Origin: Enoplosus armatus
Lineage: Eukaryota; Chordata; Actinopteri; Centrarchiformes; Enoplosidae
Direction of reading: 5' to 3'
Assembly: GCF_043641665.1 (NCBI RefSeq)
Contig: NC_092190.1
Coordinates: forward strand, 14,754,048-14,818,047
Length of the DNA: 64,000 nucleotides
The position numbers were made by a program, and so were the translations under genes. The notes under the pieces are model-generated. The model was not told the DNA's origin and ran no database searches. It worked only from the letters and a program-made list of their open reading frames with translations. Positions 37,099-57,786 of this stretch are shown piece after piece. Position 1 is the stretch's first letter. Every line of letters begins with the position of its first letter.

Positions 37099-38415
37099 TT
37101 ACACCGATGATGTCTGGGCGAGTTCACTGGGGGCCTTGCTCTGCAGAGTACCAGAAACAGTATCAGAGTCAAGCAGCTCTACTATGCTATAGGGGGAACA
37201 GTCCTCCAGTCCCAGCTTCCCACAGGCCCAGCCGCAGAAGCCCTTCTCCAGGTCTCTCACAGCCTGCCACCACTCGCTGAAGGCCCAGGACACCTGCACC
37301 ACAGCGGAGTACAGAGCCAGAGACAGCGCCAAGGGCATGATGAGCATGGGGTAGAAGATGATGAGGAAGGGGCATATTGTGATCTTGTGCCAGAACGTCC
37401 GCTCCTCATTGTACACCAGGAAGACATTGTACCAGGTGAGAGTGCCATAGTAGAAGGAGGTGATGAAAGAGAGGAGGAAAACCACTGGGGCACAGGAGAT
37501 GCTCCACAGGACAACATGGGGTCCATGGCACACACCTAAGCTGCAGTTGCGTTTAGAGCCTTCCCCTGCCTCACACTCTGCGTCAAGACGCTCCCTTGAC
37601 TTAGCCAGATCCCTGAGTTCCTTCTCTGTCAAAGTGAGGTGAATGTCCACCACCTGACCCTTCTTCTTTCCTCGGGTGATGGTGCCTGTCAGGGTCACGT
37701 AGCGGCTGTCTGGAGGAAGGCTCCAGCCTCCTCCTGTTGAAGAGATAATACGACATAGAACAGTTACTTATATGACAGCAACAAAAAATAAGGTTCGCTT
37801 CCTCTCTCCTCTAGTTTGGGTGCTAAGCAGCACTGAATTCCACTGGAAACCATATGAGACAGAACAGCAGCAGCTCTAAAAGAAAAAAGCAAAGCTCGAC
37901 TTCAAATCACATTTTTTTGTCTGTTGAACTTTAATGCAGAATTGTGTTAAACTAAGGTTAATTCTTGCTTTTTTCAGTTTAAAAGTATTTTATGTGATGT
38001 TATTTCATCATTTGCGTGGTCCCATACTGATGAAAATACCTCAGATCCTTCTTTAGTTCTGTTAATATTTAGTCAATTTGCATGGTGTCAGTCGAACACT
38101 GGCTGAACTGTTAGAATAAGACATCCTGACACCTCTCTCACCTTCTCCTGTAGGTGTGCAGAGGAATTTAGCTCCCTCCTCTGCGCTCCTCTCTGTTCCC
38201 TCCTCACCACCTTGGTCCTCTCCAGGCGCCCGCTCCATTTCAGAGCGGTAGACAATAATGGACTCTGGACGCGGGTCTTTCTTCTTCCTCCTCTTCCTCC
38301 TTATGGAGGGTCCCGCTTCTCCATCATCCACATGGTTCCCTGATACGTCTGATCTTAAGGAGATCATCTGGGGGCTGCCCTCTCCTTCAGTTTGATGCTC
38401 CTCTACCTGCGCCAT
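37099..38415 (-). CDS. tmem169: Transmembrane protein 169, complete
   Basis: Poorly characterised conserved vertebrate membrane protein. Two minus-strand exons, 38415-38142 and 37733-37099, total 909 nt (302 aa; family about 297 aa). The N-terminal third is acidic and charged, with a Lys/Arg block (RRKRRKKKDPRPESIIVY) likely in the cytosol. The exon junction falls in GEGGGWSLPPDSRY, followed by VTLTGTITRGKKKGQVVDIH, the family signature. Two hydrophobic segments follow, around VVFLLSFITSFYYGTLTWY and FLIIFYPMLIMPLALSLALY. A Cys-containing tail (FCGWACGKLGLEDCSPYSIV) and ALAQTSSV-like end complete it. Location next to XRCC5 matches the human 2q35 order. The start is the first ATG of the upstream frame; an untranslated 5' exon may exist further right. 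Confidence 0.92.
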
Positions 38416-40019
38416 GCTGTCACCTGATCCAGTAAACTCTGACTCTTAGGCTACTTTCTGATGGGTTATGTATGGAGACTAATCAGCAGCACAAACTATG
38501 TCCACCCATTGTGTTTCAGTTTTCAATCTAGGGAAGATTTCTGGTTGAACGATAATGGATAAAAGCACACACACACACAAACAAAGAGAGAAAGTGCTAT
38601 TAAAATGCAGGTTTGCTTTTTTACAGTCACATTAGTGTAATCCTCTATGTACAGTGATCCTGGCCTAGATTCTGCACAGTCACCTTTTCTGTGATGATGA
38701 CTGATAAAATCGACCAAATGTCATATTATCATTGATCTAATGGCATTAAGCATCCGAGCAGACAGAGACCAAATCGCACTGGATTGATGACAAACAAAGC
38801 ATGATAGATTTGTTCAAACAAGGGGGGGTTGCCTCTCTTTTGCATGACAGCGCAACGATACTCTCAGTGGATATGCTGCGAACTCAGTGTATTAACATCA
38901 TCCTATCCCTTTTACAGAGATAATGACAGAAAAACTACACAATTCATGAACGGAATGTAGTGATTTTGCATCATTTGATAAAAAGGGGGTGAAATCGACA
39001 ATGCAACCCATTCTTTACACAGCTGATCCCCTCCCATTTAAATCCCACCCATGTCCGCTCTTTTGTCTGCAGACGCCAGCCGGCGAACAACATGTAGGCT
39101 CCTCCAGCAAGAATTGCAACTGAAATTCAATCTTACCTTCAATAGGTTGGACGAACACCGGGTAGATAAACTATACCGTGTGAGGATAAATCACTGTATT
39201 TGGCTGACACAGTGCGCGAGCCCACACATCACTACGCTGTGTTTTTGCCGATCCAGATGCGCTACGCAAAATGACTTCCAGAATAGCACTAAACCCGCCC
39301 ATCTGTCCTCTGTCACGCCAATCCATGGATGAATAGCTACCATCCATGCGCCAATCCCGAACCGACCAGGATCCGAACATTAATGTGAACATGAAAAAAT
39401 GAAGGAAAATAATCTACGTCTATTAAAAGCACAGCTGTCCCAAAGAATGCTACGTGGGAATTAATAACCAATATGTCAACTAGAAATAAAAATAAATACA
39501 TAAAAAGAAACTACAAAAACCATATAATGAAGTGTATATTTTTTTGTTAATTGTATACAGTATGAGCATATTCCCTCAGTTGAATAATGTTAGCCTATGA
39601 CAACTATATAGCCTTAAAATGTAATGCAAAATTTCACTATTTCTATGGGCTACCGGCGCCATATGTTTTTGCGTTGCCTCTCAATAACGAGGGAAAACTT
39701 AAAGCGAGAGAACGCAAAACATATTGCAAGGTTACGCAGAAGTATTCCTAAACTGAAAAACCCTGAGTTGTCTTCCCAAACTGTTGTCAGTGCATCCACG
39801 TGACATTTAACTAAAAGCTAACCCATATGTCTTAGCTTTCTTAAGTAAAATAACAGGTTACAACATATATGCCTCCACCCATAACCCAGTTGATTAAAAT
39901 AATTACCGTTCTATTGTGTCGAGAGTGAACGTGTGAACCGTTGACAACCGCAGCAGACCGACAGCTTGACCGTTGATACAGGAATCAGCTAGTGTGGCTA
40001 ACGTTAGGCTGGTGTAAAA
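38416..40019. promoter_or_regulatory. Divergent spacer between TMEM169 and SIX6OS1-like gene
   Basis: TMEM169 reads left and the SIX6OS1-like gene reads right from this 1.6-kb interval, which must hold both promoters. No TATA box stands out near 40020; the transcript start of the right gene is probably around 39900-40010. A short CA run is at 38567-38579. No coding exon recognised. Confidence 0.4.
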
Positions 40020-43000
40020 ATGAACGACCAATACTCAATTGATAATATTGACAGCCTTCTCTTTCAGTTTGGTGAGCTCAGTTATTGGGGTTCAGTTTGT
40101 TGTAGGTTAACAGATAGTAGTTTTGCTTGCATGGCTTACAATCTAAAGGTTTAACGCTAGCTAACGTTAGCTGCTTGGCCAACGGATGTCAGTAGCAAGC
40201 TAGTTTTGGTGTTAGCTAGTTAGTTAGTTAAACTAAGCTAGCTTAATTCAGTTTAATAAATAGTAACACTTATAACTATATAAATACAACTTCTACAAAT
40301 AATAATAATAATAATAATAATGTACTGTAGATAATAGTTATTTTCAACTAAGACAACACTAACTGTTGTTTGTATTTTATAGCTCTTCAAACTGTGGAGC
40401 TTTCCCAAAAGAAGAATGCAATCAATCAACAAATTAAACGTATGTCTTCTTAATCTAGAAATTGTATATAATTTGACATTTGTATGAAAGGCCAACAAAC
40501 AGTTAGTTTACCATAGGTTTTATGTTGTGAAACGGTGTCAATCAAGTGTTCACATTCTTGTCAACAGTTTGCAGAGCTGACATTGCTGAGAGGAGATCTC
40601 ACATTGAAACAATCTGCAGAAATACCAAGAAACATGAGCTGGAAATCAGGGTGAAGCAGAGCACTCTGATACATAATAAAGAAAATGCTGAAAGGTATGA
40701 TGACTAGGTAATACATGGGCTAAACCATGATGGATCAAGGTGGTACATAATCAAATTTTACATATAACTTAACAGAAGCAGTGCAGTGTAGTATGGATAT
40801 TCATATATTACTGCTTGTCATCCATGTAACTTTAGCATGAAGGCGGTTCACAGCCTGCTTCTTCAGTATGAGCAGACACTGAAAGAAGAACTTGAGAAGA
40901 GAAAAGCCAGCTACAGCCATGACATGTGGGTTCAGTTATTAAATAATGACATATTAAATAAATACATATTTGTGGGCAATTGTAAAAAGAGCTGAAATGT
41001 TCTTTATTTCTAACACAACAAGGGAAGTCTACGAAGAGAGAATTGAAAGCTATAAGACAATATTCCAGTCGTATAAAGAATATTATTACCAAAATCCTCT
41101 TGCTCAAAAGCTCCTCACGCTGCAGGCTGAAAAAGAGGAGATTGAGTGTCGGATCAAGGCTTGTAATGATCGAATAACAATGAAACAGAAGGAGCTGGAG
41201 CATCTCATTGGTAATAAACTTTTTATATCATCACAAACTTGCTCTGGCAGAGCTGAAATATTTAATGCGCTTTATACAGTCAGTTTAATTTCTGTCTGAC
41301 CAGGTCCAGCAGTCAATTCTTCTTCCACTGAGAAACTACCAGACAGGTATCTTTCACTAACTTATAAATAATAAAGAATAATGACACATAGCCTCCAGCA
41401 GAGCTCAGTATTACTCTGATTGAGTCTTTTCTTCCTAGTGTTTCTGGCCAGCAGCCCATAACAGAACCAGAGAAACAATTAGATCCTCACACAGAGGAGG
41501 ACAGTGATTCTTCCATTGACATCTCCTCTCTTAATCTCAACCAGACAAAGGTACTCGGATACATCGATCAAAACTAATGGCACTGTAAAGCTGATGAAAT
41601 TCCAGCAGTTATGAAATGTAAAAGGTGAAGCTGGTCCTGTAATAACCACTAACCACTTTGATAAACCTCAACAGATCTTGCAGAATGGTCATAAAACCTC
41701 TGTAGAGGCAAATGATGAAGACATTCATCAGGAAAACAAGGTCCAGGATAGTACCGCCTGCAGCCCTTCCCCAGAAGAAGCAAGCAATGAGCTGTGGTCA
41801 TGTCAACAGTTGGATGGTAAGTAGAGGAAAGCCGAATGTATGACAGCACATTACACACCACATGGCAAATTTTTCACATTTGGATGATTATGTTACATCA
41901 AACCCCATCAGCAGAATATTTATTTCTTCAGAACAAAGATGGCCAGATGTGACGCACACCGAGGAGCAGAACCAGGAAACTGGACCGGAGGACCAGGCCT
42001 TGGTAATGTTACTCTACTATATCTAGATTGATTAAAATGGCCACTTTTCCCAATTTACCAAAAGCCCATTCCCTCTTTTGCCTCGGGTACTGTCTCTTTT
42101 GGGTACTTATTTTAAGATCTGAACAGTGGAGGTGAAAGGCCTTTTAATTATGGGATACTACAGCAAATGTAATTTTTTAAACTGAACTGAAAAATCTGTT
42201 GTATCAGATTGTATCAAATAATGACACAGTGCCATTATGGTCTAAACTGTAAGTGCACTTTCAGAGGTTTCTACTCTGGGAAATGCTTTCACACTGTATT
42301 TTCTGCACAGGAACAGCAGTCCACTGTTTCAGACATACAGGAGGCAGTGGAGGAAGAGATGGAGGAAAGAGTAGATATAGAGGAAGAGCAGGCACCAAAC
42401 AAAGAGGACAACGAGGAATTCACTGCTTTTCCTGAGTCATCATCTCAAGAAACTAATCCTCAGTCCTCCCCGACAAAAATGACAGCTGTGCCTTCAACCC
42501 CAACATTCCCATTTGAGTAAGGCTTTATCTGAGTTGTCCAACACTTTGAATCACTGTCAAGACAGCTTCTGAGAACTATTTTCATGTTGCTGTTTCAGCT
42601 TCAGCCCTGGCGGCGCCCCACATCGAGGGACTTCTGATACCAAATCTCCAGCTTTCCTGTTCTCTCTGAACCCTGATCCCAGCACCCCAGGCTTCTCTGG
42701 ATTTGAATTCGGCTCATCACAGGAAGAGGTGAGGAGTGAGCAACAGGAATAAGTGATTTGACAGGAATCGCTGTTTCTTAGTTTGCAAATTACCTCCAAG
42801 TTTCTTTACAGGACTCATCTTTTGTTTTCACCGGCTCTTTTTTCAATGAGAAGGTACTGCATTTTCACTGTAACCCCTTTTTATTTCATACAATATTACT
42901 ACAACCAAATATAACCAAACCAAAATAACAAACTGTGTTCATCTCTTTTCAGAAAACCACTGAATCTTCAAGCTGTACGTATCAAATCACATCTCACTAT

Positions 43001-43176
43001 CTTTGTGATGTGTGTTACCTGCTTTGAACTATGTATTTGATTTTTCAGGCTCTGAGTTCCTGTTTGGCCAACCAGAGCAAGGTGAAGACTTCCAGTTTGC
43101 CTTTACCTCAAAGAGCCCTCAGACAACTAACAAAGATAATGCCGGGGATGATTTTCCATTTTCATTGAACTTTTGA
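40020..43176 (+). CDS. SIX6OS1-like (C14orf39 homologue) synaptonemal-complex candidate
   Basis: Complete predicted gene with 14 exons: 40020-40071, 40383-40439, 40568-40694, 40836-40925, 41023-41210, 41304-41346, 41439-41550, 41675-41816, 41932-42002, 42311-42516, 42599-42728, 42812-42853, 42953-42974, 43049-43176. They sum to 1410 nt, exactly 469 codons plus stop. It begins MNDQYSIDNIDSLLFQF, similar in pattern to the human SIX6OS1 start (MNDS..SLDRLLLEF). The N-terminal ~190 residues are coiled-coil-like and charged, with a YEERIESYKTIFQSYKEYY segment resembling the corresponding SIX6OS1 region. The rest is acidic and disordered (Glu/Ser-rich), and the C-terminal 110 residues carry repeated aromatic FxF-type motifs, ending DDFPFSLNF. 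If correct, it works in the synaptonemal-complex central element in meiosis. The assignment rests on remembered similarity, so an uncharacterised coiled-coil protein remains possible; the exon structure itself is secure. Confidence 0.62.
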
Positions 43177-44152
43177 GAGTTAAAAGAATTACTGTGCTTC
43201 TAAGACCAGTTCGTTACTTATTTTCTTCGGTAATGTTCTCATAAAGTGGGTAATGACACATACCTTATATAAAGGTTCATAGTTTGCCACAGTTTGCCAA
43301 ATAGGACTTTTCCAATACCATTTCATTTTTTTGTTCTATTAAATGTTTGGTATTTATTTGTCTGTTAAACGTAATATCTAATTTCAAGAGCTTTTCACAC
43401 CACAATGAACATATTTTTAACATTATCACTTTTGAATATCATTTTATTAGAGATATCGCATTAATATCAAAATAATACACAACATACAATTGACAGAATT
43501 CTCTAAGCACAGTAGTTGTGTTTAAGTTTATTGTAATAAACTGATTAAACTGTTGATACTTTGTATTTTGCATTAATTAATGACACTACACAGTGTATAA
43601 ATAAAAGGAAATTAACATCTCACTGGTCACAGTCACATTCTGACAATACATGAGTTCAACCTGTATCAGAAGAGTATCTCAAACCAACCACTGGGGCACT
43701 CAAATTTAAATTTTGTGCAAAATATAGAGTAGCTCTCATTTTTAGCGAATGAAACGTGTTACAACATGGATATACACACTTCGTTTACTGAAGGTTCCTG
43801 ATCAGATTACTTCTGGCTCAGTGAAGTCAACATTTCATTTGCAAGTGATTTTAGAAGCAAACTATACATACCACACAGCATACAATCTGCCTTATATAAT
43901 CTATTCAGTAGTACATGAATAAAAATTAAGCTTCATGGTCTTTTATTATTGCAGTAATTTGACTGTACAACTATTGAATACCTGAAGTACATTTTTGCAT
44001 ACTTTATCTTTCCTCTAGCTACTATGACACAACAGACTGAGATCAATGCTGGCTTTAAAGCTCTTCAGTCCTGTAAATTGAAAACCATTCTTAAGTATGT
44101 AGTCTGTAGGAACAAAGGATGGACAAATAAGGGTACTGTAGTTTTGAAGAGC
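43177..44152. other. Convergent 3' spacer between SIX6OS1-like gene and PFKL
   Basis: Holds both 3' UTRs. Plus-strand AATAAA signals occur at 43535-43540 and near 43599; minus-strand signals (seen as TTTATT) occur at 43527-43532 and near 43443. No other gene is seen; an open frame at 44024-44356 overlaps the PFKL last exon antisense and is a shadow. Confidence 0.55.
43527..43540. terminator. Compact bidirectional poly(A) motif
   Basis: TTTATT (43527-43532, AATAAA on the minus strand) and AATAAA (43535-43540, plus strand) lie two bases apart between two convergent genes. The same 14 bp could serve as the cleavage signal for both transcripts. That use is inferred. Confidence 0.5.
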
Positions 44153-53067
<8,915 letters not shown>

Positions 53068-53400
53068 TTTGACCCCCTCAGTTAACAACAGCAAGACTGG
53101 GCAAAAACGAAGAAATGTCCGTTAACTAGCAAAAGAAAGTGGTTGGTTTGTTAAACCCAACTTGATCCAGATGTCGCTTCCTCGTTCTCAGCAGGTTAAA
53201 CCTCAGTAAACGGCGGTGACACCCCTTCAGTGTTAGACTCCGCCCTATGGAAAGGAGAGCCCAGTGAGCGTTTATTTTATAACCCTGCGCCGTCCGGCAG
53301 AACTCCGCTCAAGCGTCAGCACGTTTTACAACATTAACCCCGCCTCCTCCCCGTGCCCTGAGGTTTATACTGCAAGAAAGCTCAGCACGTACAGCACGAA
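53068..53400 (-). promoter_or_regulatory. pfkl: PFKL promoter and 5' UTR region
   Basis: The block 53200-53400 is clearly more GC-rich than its surroundings (gccccgcctcctccccgtgcc-like on one strand) with no TATA box, consistent with a CpG-type housekeeping promoter reading leftward. The transcript start is inferred only. Confidence 0.45.
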
Positions 53401-56310
53401 CTAATTTCAACAGGTTTTATTGCACAAGTAATCAAACCAGAGGAAACACCACTAACGAGTTTACATTTTATTTACTTAAATTGTAGAAATATGTATCTAG
53501 AACTAGAAGAACTTTGTAGAATTGTTGAGCTAGAGCTACAGATGATTGTTCAGTTCAATACAAATCATACAATTTAAATATTATGTTTACAAAATTTAAA
53601 AATATTCAATTAAGCAAGAGAAGTGACCTTTGGCTTGTCAGGCTTATTTTAAGATAAAGTAGAACTTTATTCATCCCAAAGAAGATTTTTGTGGGCAGTA
53701 AAATAAATAAATGTAAAATTATATATATATATATATATGCTACATGCTACAGTGTTACTTCTGGCATTCTTTATAATCAGTATTTTAAAATGTGACTGGT
53801 GTTAAAATGAAGGGATTTAGTTAGTTAGTCTTTGATACAAAACTTTCTCTACAGAAAATCTACAGAAAATATAACTGACCAGTACTTCTAAAATCCTGTA
53901 TATGGTTGGATATTTCAAATGATGTTGATATATTATATAAAACCTTTTGACTTCAGATACTATAGCTTCTATATAATATCAGTAAATATAAATTGTTGGC
54001 AGAGTTAATGAGATGAAACTCTCGTGTCACAGAAGAGACAGACCACAGTGTGTTGGATACAGTACATCAGCATTTATTCCATGCAGTTGTTTGCTCTGAT
54101 TTTATTCTCCCAGATGCCCATTGCACTGTACACTGGATAACACAGGAAACGGACAGGATTGGTTGATCGTAATGCCATTCAACAGGAAAGGGAGTTGGAA
54201 ATGAGAGTAACAAAGAAACAGATGCTTGATACATGGGATGAGGCAACATGATGTCCACAGTTAGAGACATTTCACAGAAATTCAAATGTAAGTAACAGGT
54301 ATTTTGATTAAAAATGAGAGGAAAGGGATCTCTGCAAGTACAGAAATCGGCATCGCACATGCCTTCAGTACTTAACGTCTCATTTACCCTGCTGTGACCG
54401 TCCGCTGACTGGCTTTTGGTTGTACTAGAAGTGATGCCTTATAGCCCATGTCGAGATAAAAATGCTTCAGGAACACTTGATGTTGCTAATTACTGATGTA
54501 AAGTCTGCTAAATCAATACTTCATCTGCAACGATAACCTAAATGATGAATGGTCCCCTGCAGGGTCACAATGACAGAAACAATAGTCGATGCCTGTGATA
54601 TGACAATGCTCTACCATACAAATACTGTTCTTCTCCCATACCAATTCATTGTGCTTCCTTTAAATAATACTTTTCAGGAGAAATCATAGGTCATGACATT
54701 TCTAAAGCTGCCTGAAATTAAAAAGAAAATATTCATAACATTCATAATAAATTAATTCAATAATCATGTAGGCCAGCTACAAAGAAAAAAAAAAAGAAGA
54801 ATCAAAATTAAATTAAAACTTTACAACAATCAATCATACTTCACAGGATATATGCCAGAAAGATGTTATTAACAGCTTGATCATTACCGAGTCATTATGA
54901 TACACTAGGTTATTTCACACACACGTAAACAAGAGTGAAAAAGGTTGAAGGAGGCTTGAGGAAAGGCAGCAGCTGCTTTCAGTACCAGGTGTAAGCCTTT
55001 CCAAAGCTTTCAAGCAAAAAAAAAAAAAAAAGAAGGTAATTTATCCATCAGTACAGTTTTAGATTCACCTTGTGCTACTCTGTTCTTATGACTCACACCC
55101 TCCTGCAGTGTTCAATACTGATGTAATACAGTTTTAAGAATTTCCTGCTCATTTTCAACCAGTCGGCTGGTCGTCAGCAACAGAGGCTCGAGGCTCTGTC
55201 GGAGCTGTGCGATACACGTTAAAGAGAGAGGACAGAAACAGGTTACATTACATTTACAGATGTTTATATATACACAGGAGTAACTAACACTGAGATGAGG
55301 TTGTTGAAAACCAAGAGCAGCTTCATTGCTCTGTGGCCTGGTCTCTGGCTTATATTCCTAATTTAGAATCTCAGCCGTCTGCGTACACTTGAGCTGACAT
55401 CTTGACATCATTATCGTTAAATTCAACCCTGGCTGGCTATTTTTTTCAACCGCAAAAAAGTCATTAAGGTGGATGACAAACACTCTTAACAGGGACAAAA
55501 ATAAAGCTCTCACAGATGCAGTATCCCTTTTCAAAGACAACAAGACAAAAAAAAACGTCATATTGCTGGGATTCTAGGATTTGGATGGTCAAGGGAAACA
55601 TCAGATAAATTACTTTGGGTAAAAATGAGGAATGGTGCCAGGACATTTACATAACACAAGGAAAAGTAAGTCATTGTAACTGTTGCCATCTAGTGGCTGC
55701 TGATATATTGCTCCTGCTCTCAGTCGGCACAATAGAACCTGAGCACCAAACCCCAGGAAGGCGAGTTCATAAAAATGGGAAAAATTTAAAAAATATAGCA
55801 TCTATTATAAGCCGTTTGACACTTGCTGCTCTCCTCTAGCCACCAGTCAGTGTGTTGTGTCTAGCCAGCTAGACGCCTCGGATCCTGAGCAAGCAACTTA
55901 TTTCTCACCTGAGCGCCAACCTACGTTATTGCTGTTTCTATTCACCACAGCACAGGAAAACAATTAGCATTTTTTTTGGACATTGCTTATTAGACAGTAT
56001 AAATTTACCCTGCTAGAAAATGGTACGTGGGCTGCACCTAGTGATTTCAAGAAATGGGATACTGCACCCGGATTGCAACTAAAACGCTCTTAGATCTCTA
56101 CATAACATTAAAGTCTGTTACAGCAATAAAGGGTTGAACATCAAGGCTATCCATAAGATCTTTTTTTTTATATTCCTGCATGGTCCATTATATGCGCCAC
56201 TCAAAGAATGTTCCTACATACAATAATTGGTCCAGTCCAGTTTCTCCTCGAACAATCCTGAGATGAGACTTGAAACTGTAATGTTTAATGGAGAGGAAAG
56301 GGCTTTGTGT

Positions 56311-56438
<128 letters not shown>

Positions 56439-57072
56439 ATAACTCCCTTAACAACTCTGGTCATGACATCTGATTGATGATGACAATGACGTTGGCGTGT
56501 CTTGGAGAAGGACGAGCTGGGTCACAGAGGAAGAGTCACTTTTTTGTTGTTGTTGTTGTTTTATATTTTCCTTAGCTGTCAGCTGACTCTTCGTCTCTGT
56601 TGCTCTGCTAGCTTGTCCACTTCATGCAGTCTTCTGGCAGCTATTGCATTTTGCAAGCTGCACAGGCATGCTAGGACAGTTCAGCGGGGATCCTGATGAC
56701 TAAATGTGTGTGTGTGTGTGGTGGTTCTAGGGAGGGAAGGAGGGAGGGAGTCCGGTTGTTCATGCTGGTGTTCACACTGTTTTCATGAGCTCCCTGTTCC
56801 CCACTCACCATTGGTGGGGACAGGATGGAAGTGGGTACTGGGGCTCTGCACTGTAAACTCATGATAAAGCAGGTTGGTCTTACTTCAGTAAGAGGGAGTC
56901 CTTGTTGGTCGAGGATTTCGGACTAAAACAGGAAGATGCTGAGAGCAACTGTAGCAAAATCAGTGACACTCCTAGTCTGTCAGTCACCTGAGAGACCAAC
57001 AATCGCAGTGATGTAACTCCACACTGCTAGTCCTCAGCCTCTGAGACATCAGCACTTCAACACATCCTACTT

Positions 57073-57073
57073 C

Positions 57074-57117
<44 letters not shown>
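57073..57117 (+). repeat. (ATC)n trinucleotide repeat
   Basis: About 15 ATC units, downstream of the MAP3K13 stop on its own strand (GAT units). Confidence 0.95.
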
Positions 57118-57518
57118 TGCATCTGCATCTTCGTCCAGTCTCTCCCCAACACACAGCCCATGCTCAGTTTCAAAAAGTCATTTTTTTCTCTGTTTGGATC
57201 AGAGGGCATACAGAGGTCCTGAATTATCCTTCAAAACTCAGACAAAAATAAATTATGAATGTTACACTGTCTACTGTACATTATCATTCAAAAGGGAATC
57301 CCTGCCATGGGTTGACTGGATGCTGTGCTAGAGATGAGGGAGACTGGGTTTTATGAAGGGAAGGTTAGGGGTGGAGGGGGTTCTGGGAGAGATTGCATGG
57401 GGCTTTGCTATAGGGAGTTTTGTTTACAACGTCGTCCTCTTATTGCTGTATTTTCTGCAGGGCAGAGTGGAACACGATGGCCTCCAGGCAAAAACAGAAC
57501 CGAGCCCTGGGGCGGGAT

Positions 57519-57716
57519 TCACCACGAAGAAGGAGCCCCGACTTTGTTGTTTCTAATGGTGGCATCGGAGCACTCTGCTTCTGACGTGTCACAGTCTGAG
57601 TCCCCAAACTGTAGCGGATTCTGGGAGGAGAGAGAAAGAAGAACAGAATCAGGCAAGTGCTTTACAACATTGATTTTATCATCTGATCATGGATTTTTGG
57701 GATGGAAAATATATAT

Positions 57717-57786
<70 letters not shown>

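Noticed and set aside
57069..57120. CRISPR-like array
   Set aside because: The regular units are a simple (ATC)n repeat without spacers; no CRISPR features exist in the window.
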